Part shown: one piece after another, positions 1 through 5,789 of the stretch
How the letters are laid out: each line of letters opens with the position of its first letter
Numbering within the stretch: the stretch's first letter is position 1
NCBI GenBank assembly: GCA_013152135.1
Contig: JAADGX010000095.1
Span: 1 to 5,789 of the forward strand
DNA length: 5,789 nucleotides
Source of the DNA: Chlorobiota bacterium
GTDB taxonomy: Bacteria > Bacteroidota > Ignavibacteria > SZUA-365 > JAADGX01
Direction: 5' to 3'
Position numbers and translations under genes: made by a program
The notes under the pieces: model-generated
Seen by the model: the letters and a program-made list of their open reading frames with translations, nothing else
The model's database searches: none
What the model was told of the DNA's origin: nothing

Positions 1-688
1 GTTGATAAAGGATGCACTTGTAGGAAGCGTCTTTTACCTCCCGCCGCGTGAGGGCAATCCAGGAGGGCCTGGCAAAATGCACCGCGGCGCCGTAACCGAT
101 GGCCGTAAATCGTCCGTTTTCCATGCCGGTGGTGTCAACCTCGAGAGGCAGGACGCTGAACAAAATTCGCTCCCGGGACGGGACTTGTATCGACAGGGAG
201 GCATCCTTCTTCCGCTCGGATTCCCCGTCTTCAACCCAGGCATGGAGGCGGTATTGCCCCGGTTCCAGGAACAGGCTGATACGGCGCATCAGCGACAATC
301 GCCGCGTGTTTGTCCTGCTGTAGTCCGCGGCATACACGGTATCGCGGGCGAGACGGAACTGAACGTGTTTTCCTTGGTTGTTCACGGCTTCGACATTGAA
401 CGCGGCGATTGCCCGGAACAAGCTGTCCGGATGGAAGATATCCGAACGCACGAACACCAGGAAATCGTATTCGACCCGCATCAGGACGTCTACGCGCCGA
501 CGGTCGCCATGCCCCGGAAATACGACAGCGCCTGCGTAAAAAAGATCCCCGTAACGAACGATCTCCCTTCCCGGCCCGCGGTTCGATTGCCGAATCTGAC
601 CCGCCACGCCCGATGTTTCGATAAAAACCAGCAACGCTGCGAGGAGCAGGCGTATCAACCGCGATCGATGTTTCCTTGATGCATTCAC
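1..688 (-). CDS. Exported protein, N-terminal part, resembling the front region of GWxTD-domain proteins (partial, 3' end cut by window edge)
   Basis: The minus strand is open from GTG at 688 to the left edge, giving 229 codons with no stop. The GTG overlaps the upstream regulator's TGA (GTGA), so translation is probably coupled; no clear Shine-Dalgarno site is visible. The ATG at 684 lies in another frame and stops after nine codons. The N-terminus looks like a Sec signal peptide: a basic stretch to residue 13, a hydrophobic core LLLAALLVFI (14-23), and likely cleavage after VAG (28-30). No lipobox cysteine is present. The mature part looks like alternating beta strands, including DLFYAGAVVF, VDVLMRVEYDFLVFVRSD, LFLEPGQYRLHAWVEDGES and a closing LSIQVPSRE. 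This order (paired strands, 'EPGxYxLxxxVxDxES', basic residues) resembles the N-terminal region of GWxTD-domain proteins of the Ignavibacteria/Chlorobi group. The defining GWxTD segment would lie outside the window. The gene is well supported; the family name is tentative and the function unknown. Confidence 0.72.
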   Translation of the reverse strand, partial: MNASRKHRSRLIRLLLAALLVFIETSGVAGQIRQSNRGPGREIVRYGDLFYAGAVVFPGHGDRRRVDVLMRVEYDFLVFVRSDIFHPDSLFRAIAAFNVEAVNNQGKHVQFRLARDTVYAADYSRTNTRRLSLMRRISLFLEPGQYRLHAWVEDGESERKKDASLSIQVPSRERILFSVLPLEVDTTGMENGRFTAIGYGAAVHFARPSWIALTRREVKDASYKCILYQ

Positions 689-2070
689 GGTTTCAACCCG
701 GGCAGCGAAACACCGTCAACCTGTACGCCCATGACTTTAGCTTTCAAAGCGTCGACAGTCACACCGAGGATATCCGCCGCTTCCCTGAAATCGCCCCCGG
801 TTTTTTTCAATACGTGCGCGATGTACCTGTTCTCGAGCTCGAGCATCGACAAGCTGGCATTTTCAATCGATTGCAGATCGAGGGCAGGTTCGTAATGCCG
901 GATGGTAAGCGGCAGGTCGCCGGGCTTGATGGTATCGCCGTTGCACATCAACAGGCTGCGTTCGATGACGTTTTCCAACTCGCGCACGTTGCCGGGCCAT
1001 GGATAGCGCAAGAGAATATCCATTGTATCCCGCGGGAGATCCGGGACGGATTTCCCCATCTGGTCGGCGTACTTGTGCAGAAAAAATTCCACCAGCAAAG
1101 GGATGTCCTCCTGCCGCTCGCGGAGATCAGGAATGGAAATGGTAATCACGTTGATACGGTAAAGGAGATCTTCCCTGAATTCACCTCGTTCCACCGCGAC
1201 GTCGAGCCGTTTATTCGTCGCGCATATAACTCGCACGTCCACGTGGACTTTTTCAGCACTTCCTACCGGTCTTACCTGGCGATCCTCGATAACTCGCAAC
1301 AGCTTCGCTTGCATGGAAAAAGGCATGTCCCCGATTTCATCCAAAAACAGCGTGCCTCCCTCGGCGGCACGAAACAACCCCGTAGTATCGGCGGTGGCCC
1401 CGGTGAACGCGCCACGGACGTGCCCGAAGAGTTCGCTTTCCAGCAGGTCCTCGGGAATGGCGCTGCAATTCACGGCCACGAATGGATGAACGGCGCGATC
1501 GCCGTTGAAGTGAATGGCCCGCGCCACGAGTTCCTTGCCCGTGCCCGACCTGCCCGTGATGAGCACGTTGGTTTGCGACCGGGCAACCCGGTTGATGGTT
1601 TCAAAAATCCGCAATATCGACGGGCTTTTCCCGATAATGTTCGAGAGCGAGTATTTTTGCTGAAGCTGGTCGCGGAGTTGTTCCACTTCGCGGTGCAGGG
1701 TGTACCGCTCCGCCGCCTTGTCCACCACCAGGCTGAACTCGGCAAGATTAAACGGCTTGCTGATATAATCGTACGCTCCCGCGTGCATGGCCTCTACGGC
1801 GGAGCTTACGGATCCGAACGCCGTAATACAAATGACAGTAGTGTACGGGCTGTTGTCCCTGATTCTTTTCAACAAGTCAAGACCCGACAGCCCCGGCATA
1901 CAAATATCCGTGATCACGATGGGAAAGCAACCGGTCGTAACGGCGTCCGTCGCTTCGAGCGGATCGGTGAATGTTTCGGCCTCGTACCCCGCCTTCACCA
2001 GGTGCTTTTCCAGCACCTGGAGCATGGCGGCATCATCGTCGATGATAGCGACCCGCAACGATTCGTTCAT
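685..2070 (-). CDS. Sigma-54-dependent response regulator (receiver, AAA+, Fis-type HTH), NtrC/AtoC family
   Basis: This 461-residue protein has the usual length and order of NtrC-family activators. The receiver domain (about 5-118) has the acidic pocket D12-D13, phospho-acceptor D55 in [13 protein letters not shown]83 and K105. The AAA+ domain (about 144-375) has Walker A GRSGTGKE (173-180), the sigma-54 contact loop GAFTGA (220-225), Walker B ending LFLDEIGD (241-248), [11 protein letters not shown] (298-308) with likely arginine-finger residues, and [11 protein letters not shown] (358-368). A Fis-type helix-turn-helix lies at about 410-447. From these motifs it should activate sigma-54 promoters by ATP hydrolysis after phosphorylation. 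The ATG at 2070 overlaps the kinase stop by 4 nt (ATGA) and has GGAG 7 nt upstream; the frame stays open further upstream, but only inside the kinase gene. Oddities: R174 replaces the usual E of GESGTGKE, and the recognition helix (TVDALKAKV) lacks the usual basic residue before the conserved leucine. The target genes are not known; no convincing -24/-12 promoter was seen in the window. Confidence 0.96.
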   Translation of the reverse strand: MNESLRVAIIDDDAAMLQVLEKHLVKAGYEAETFTDPLEATDAVTTGCFPIVITDICMPGLSGLDLLKRIRDNSPYTTVICITAFGSVSSAVEAMHAGAYDYISKPFNLAEFSLVVDKAAERYTLHREVEQLRDQLQQKYSLSNIIGKSPSILRIFETINRVARSQTNVLITGRSGTGKELVARAIHFNGDRAVHPFVAVNCSAIPEDLLESELFGHVRGAFTGATADTTGLFRAAEGGTLFLDEIGDMPFSMQAKLLRVIEDRQVRPVGSAEKVHVDVRVICATNKRLDVAVERGEFREDLLYRINVITISIPDLRERQEDIPLLVEFFLHKYADQMGKSVPDLPRDTMDILLRYPWPGNVRELENVIERSLLMCNGDTIKPGDLPLTIRHYEPALDLQSIENASLSMLELENRYIAHVLKKTGGDFREAADILGVTVDALKAKVMGVQVDGVSLPGLKP

Positions 2071-3329
2071 GCCGTCACTCCACACCGTTGCGCTGGTATG
2101 ATGACGGAAAACACCGTCCCGGACCCCGGCACGCTTTGCACCTCCAGGACGCCGCCGTGCTCTTCCACGATTCGCCGCGAGATGGCCAGACCCAGTCCGG
2201 AACCGAGTCCGGCATCCTTGGTGGTGAAAAACGGTTCGAAAATCCTGTCCAGAATGTCCTCCTTGATTCCGCACCCGTTATCCTCGCACTCGAGCGCCAC
2301 GTGAACCGTCTCCTCGCTGGAATCGATGCACCGTGTTCGAAGCCGGATATTCCGATTATCACGGTGATCGCCGTCCTTCAAAGCATCGCATGCGTTAACA
2401 AGAAGATTCAGCACGACTTGTTCCAGTTGCACGATGTCGCCCTCGATTTCCGGAAGCGATGGCGCAAGGTCCATCTCCACGTGCACCCGTCCGGCTTCGA
2501 ACGTCTTTTTCAGGAGTTTCACCGAGTCGGCGGCGATATAATTGAGATCCACCGGTTCCCGTTCCGACAAACCGGGGCGGGCAAAGGTGAGCAACTTCTG
2601 AACCAGGCTCGTGATACGGTTCGCCTGCTCCTTGATCATCTCCAATTCCTCGTATCCATCGGCGCCGGGCGCTCTGTCCATGAGAAGAAAATCGGCGTTG
2701 CCCATGATAATACTCAACGGCGTCCCCATTTCGTGCGCCATTCCAGCGGCCAGTTGACCCGCCAACGCAAGTTTTTCGCTATGCCGGATTTCCCTTTCCA
2801 ACGCGCGGACGGATGTTACATCCCGAGCCACGATCACAAAACCCAGCGGCGCGCCGTTTTCATCAACGATCGTGAAACCGGAAACCAAAGCAACAATCTT
2901 CCCGCCCCCTTTCCTCGCCAGCTCGCGTTCGATCTCCTGGAAGTATCCCCGCTCTCCCAGAAACTCACGAAACGATCCCGCACTCCCGCTCGGCCAGAGC
3001 AAGGCCGCGTTCCTGCCCACGATTTCGTCGAACGTCCAGCCGAAAGTCATCTCCGCGCCGCGATTCCAGAAGAACACGTTTTCATCCAGGTCAAAAGAGA
3101 TGATCGCCTCGACGGAATCCCGGACAATTTGCTGAACGAGATGCGTATGCGCGTCTTTTCCTTGCCGAACAAGATCGCAGAGAGTGTCGACGAATTCCTC
3201 GAACAACGCGTGCAGTTCTTCTCTTTGTGCCGGGGTCAACGCCAGGACGGCTCCGCCCAGAATTTCATCCAGGCGCACATCCAAAGTTGAGAGAAACTTA
3301 TCTACTTCCAGTTGGACCCGATTTATCAC
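2067..3329 (-). CDS. Soluble PAS-domain sensor histidine kinase (NtrB-like), partner of the downstream regulator
   Basis: This 420-residue kinase has no membrane segment or signal peptide, so it should sense a cytosolic signal. A helical N-terminal segment (1-65) precedes one PAS domain (about 66-172, with IISFDLDENVFFWNRGAE and FVIVARDVT). The dimerisation/phosphotransfer domain carries H199 in AHEMGTPLS. E200 and T203 keep the E-x-x-T/N pattern linked to phosphatase activity in HisKA kinases, so it may both phosphorylate and dephosphorylate its partner. The ATPase domain has the N box NLLVNACDA (N312), G1 DNGCGI (350-355), F box FEPFFTTK (364-371) and G2 GLGSGLGLA (374-382). The start is GTG at 3329, preceded by AGGAGAAGG with a 9-nt gap. 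The frame is open back to an ATG at 3458, but that start lies inside gyrB, lacks support and adds a low-complexity basic leader unlike kinases. Its TGA overlaps the regulator ATG. The signal sensed cannot be read from the sequence. Confidence 0.95.
   Translation of the reverse strand: MINRVQLEVDKFLSTLDVRLDEILGGAVLALTPAQREELHALFEEFVDTLCDLVRQGKDAHTHLVQQIVRDSVEAIISFDLDENVFFWNRGAEMTFGWTFDEIVGRNAALLWPSGSAGSFREFLGERGYFQEIERELARKGGGKIVALVSGFTIVDENGAPLGFVIVARDVTSVRALEREIRHSEKLALAGQLAAGMAHEMGTPLSIIMGNADFLLMDRAPGADGYEELEMIKEQANRITSLVQKLLTFARPGLSEREPVDLNYIAADSVKLLKKTFEAGRVHVEMDLAPSLPEIEGDIVQLEQVVLNLLVNACDALKDGDHRDNRNIRLRTRCIDSSEETVHVALECEDNGCGIKEDILDRIFEPFFTTKDAGLGSGLGLAISRRIVEEHGGVLEVQSVPGSGTVFSVIIPAQRCGVTA
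2078..2081 (-). promoter_or_regulatory. Ribosome binding site of the response regulator gene
   Basis: GGAG on the minus strand lies 7 nt before the ATG at 2070, within the last codons of the kinase gene. With the ATGA stop/start overlap, it supports the chosen start and coupled translation of kinase and regulator. Confidence 0.6.
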
Positions 3330-3338
3330 GTGCGACCG

Positions 3339-3347
3339 CCTTCTCCT
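3339..3347 (-). promoter_or_regulatory. Ribosome binding site of the histidine kinase gene
   Basis: AGGAGAAGG on the minus strand ends 9 nt before the GTG at 3329. It is the strongest Shine-Dalgarno-like sequence in the window, and it decides the GTG start over the longer open frame that would begin inside gyrB. Confidence 0.75.
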
Positions 3348-3357
3348 GATCCGTGAA

Positions 3358-3369
3358 CACGACGTCGTG
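3358..3369. repeat. 12-bp perfect palindrome between gyrB and the kinase gene
   Basis: CACGACGTCGTG is its own reverse complement and lies 28 nt upstream of the kinase GTG, between the post-gyrB hairpin and the ribosome binding site. The symmetry does not extend further. A dimeric regulator could bind here, but one such palindrome is expected by chance in a few kilobases, so the operator reading is weak. Confidence 0.3.
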
Positions 3370-3385
3370 GCAGCGCCTGGAAGAC

Positions 3386-3413
3386 GCGCGTTCCCCTCTC
3401 CGACGGGGAGCGC
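3386..3413 (-). other. Small GC-rich hairpin just after the gyrB stop codon
   Basis: On the minus strand, four bases after the gyrB TGA, arms GCGC-TCCCC and GGGGA-(AC)-GCGC can pair around an 8-nt loop with a 2-nt bulge. No T-run follows, so it is not a standard intrinsic terminator. It could stabilise the gyrB 3' end, act as a weak attenuator, or be chance. It lies in the 88-nt gap between gyrB and the kinase. Confidence 0.35.
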
Positions 3414-3417
3414 AGGT

Positions 3418-5394
<1,977 letters not shown>

Positions 5395-5408
5395 TCACGT
5401 TGAGAGTT

Positions 5409-5417
5409 AATGTATCA
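5409..5417 (-). promoter_or_regulatory. Possible extended -10 promoter element for gyrB
   Basis: The 40-nt gap between mnmE and gyrB is about one-third GC, much more AT-rich than the genes. On the minus strand it contains TGATACATT, which fits an extended -10 (TGn plus a 4 of 6 match to TATAAT). No good -35 is seen at the usual spacing. Transcription starting from here would give a very short leader before the gyrB ATG, which fits the absence of a Shine-Dalgarno site. Tentative: gyrB may instead be read through from mnmE. Confidence 0.25.
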
Positions 5418-5431
5418 GTGTTTACGATTAA

Positions 5432-5789
5432 TTACTTGCCTATGCAGAACCGGGAAAAAATAGACTGCAACACGTCTTCGGTCGTTACTTCCCCGATGAT
5501 TTCTCCAAGCGCGTCCGAAGCGTTGCGCACGCTTACGGCCACGTATTCCTCCGTCAGTCCACTGTCCAGCGCTTCCAGGGCGTCACCGAGATGCTCGATC
5601 GCCCGCGCGAGGCAGTCGCGATGACGAACGTTGGTGACAATCAACGATACGTCTTCCACCCCCGGCTGGAGATCGCGCGCCCTGTCCTGCAACCACTCGA
5701 GGAGTGGCTCGATCCCGAGGGAGCGCGTGGCGGAAATCGGGAAAATCCAGCCAGTGTCTTGTACCGCCTTCATCCCCGGTCCGAGGTCG
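5432..5789 (-). CDS. mnmE: tRNA uridine-5-carboxymethylaminomethyl modification GTPase MnmE, C-terminal part (partial)
   Basis: The last 119 codons are visible; the frame runs through the right edge (residues DLGPG precede the first internal methionine), so the gene starts outside the window. The fragment begins at the end of the GTPase domain, with the G5-type motif FPISATRSLGIEPLLEWL. It continues into the C-terminal helical domain: RHRDCLARAIEHLGDALEAL, the conserved ALGEIIGEVTTEDVL, and the terminal FSRFCIGK, the MnmE signature with its conserved cysteine. MnmE works with MnmG in the cytosol to modify the wobble uridine (U34) of certain tRNAs, a GTP- and folate-dependent reaction. It ends in TAA, 40 nt upstream of gyrB and in the same direction. 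Family identity is very secure despite truncation by the window. Confidence 0.96.
   Translation of the reverse strand, partial: DLGPGMKAVQDTGWIFPISATRSLGIEPLLEWLQDRARDLQPGVEDVSLIVTNVRHRDCLARAIEHLGDALEALDSGLTEEYVAVSVRNASDALGEIIGEVTTEDVLQSIFSRFCIGK

Noticed and set aside
2..679. A 225-codon plus-strand open frame at the left end
   Set aside because: The minus strand of the same stretch holds a better candidate: it is coupled to the upstream gene and has a signal peptide and strand-rich, family-like sequence. The plus-strand translation has no such signs.
2071..2274. Longer N-terminus for the response regulator, from an in-frame start at 2274
   Set aside because: The extra 68 residues lie inside the kinase ATPase domain in another frame. 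The receiver domain begins properly at the ATG at 2070.
676..2304. A 542-codon open frame on the plus strand, opposite the response regulator
   Set aside because: It lies antisense to a gene with full domain motifs, and its translation shows no recognisable family motifs. Long antisense frames are expected in GC-rich codon usage.
2088..3290. A 400-codon plus-strand open frame opposite the histidine kinase
   Set aside because: Antisense shadow of a clearly recognised kinase gene, with no recognisable protein motif.
5432..5773. A separate 113-residue gene starting at the ATG at 5773
   Set aside because: The frame continues upstream to the window edge and the sequence is the C-terminal part of MnmE, so this methionine is internal.

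Overview
The window is a block of five genes all reading on the minus strand, so gene order runs from right to left. In transcription order they are: the 3' end of mnmE (tRNA-modifying GTPase, cut by the right edge), a complete gyrB (DNA gyrase subunit B), a complete soluble PAS-domain sensor histidine kinase, a complete sigma-54-dependent NtrC-type response regulator, and the first about 229 codons of an exported protein cut by the left edge. No tRNA, rRNA, CRISPR array, insertion sequence or long repeat is visible, and no stretch over 300 bases lacks a gene.

The organism is a bacterium of moderately high GC content (judged by eye). GyrB has the short form without the large insertion seen in the E. 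coli protein. Its N-terminal wording ([20 protein letters not shown]) is of the kind common in the Bacteroidota/Chlorobiota/Ignavibacteriota group and neighbouring candidate phyla. The partial exported protein resembles the N-terminal part of GWxTD-domain proteins, which I associate with the same broad group. Clear Shine-Dalgarno-like sites precede the kinase and regulator genes, which argues against a typical Bacteroidia genome. The placement is an inference.

Layout: mnmE ends at 5432. A 40-nt AT-rich gap follows, holding a possible extended -10 element, and then gyrB (5391-3418). An 88-nt gap holds a small hairpin just after the gyrB stop, a 12-bp perfect palindrome and the kinase ribosome binding site. 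The kinase (3329-2067) overlaps the regulator start by 4 nt (ATGA). The regulator (2070-685) overlaps the exported-protein start by 4 nt (GTGA). The last three genes therefore look like one translationally coupled unit.

How they work together: mnmE and gyrB are housekeeping genes. The kinase and regulator are almost certainly cognate partners: a cytosolic kinase senses a signal through its PAS domain and phosphorylates D55 of the regulator, which then drives sigma-54 RNA polymerase through its AAA+ domain and GAFTGA loop. The coupled exported protein is the least understood element and may be a target or an accessory of this pathway. I see no clearly new system here. The most noteworthy points are the coupling of a secreted protein to the two-component pair, the regulator's divergent DNA-binding helix, and the position of this unit behind gyrB.
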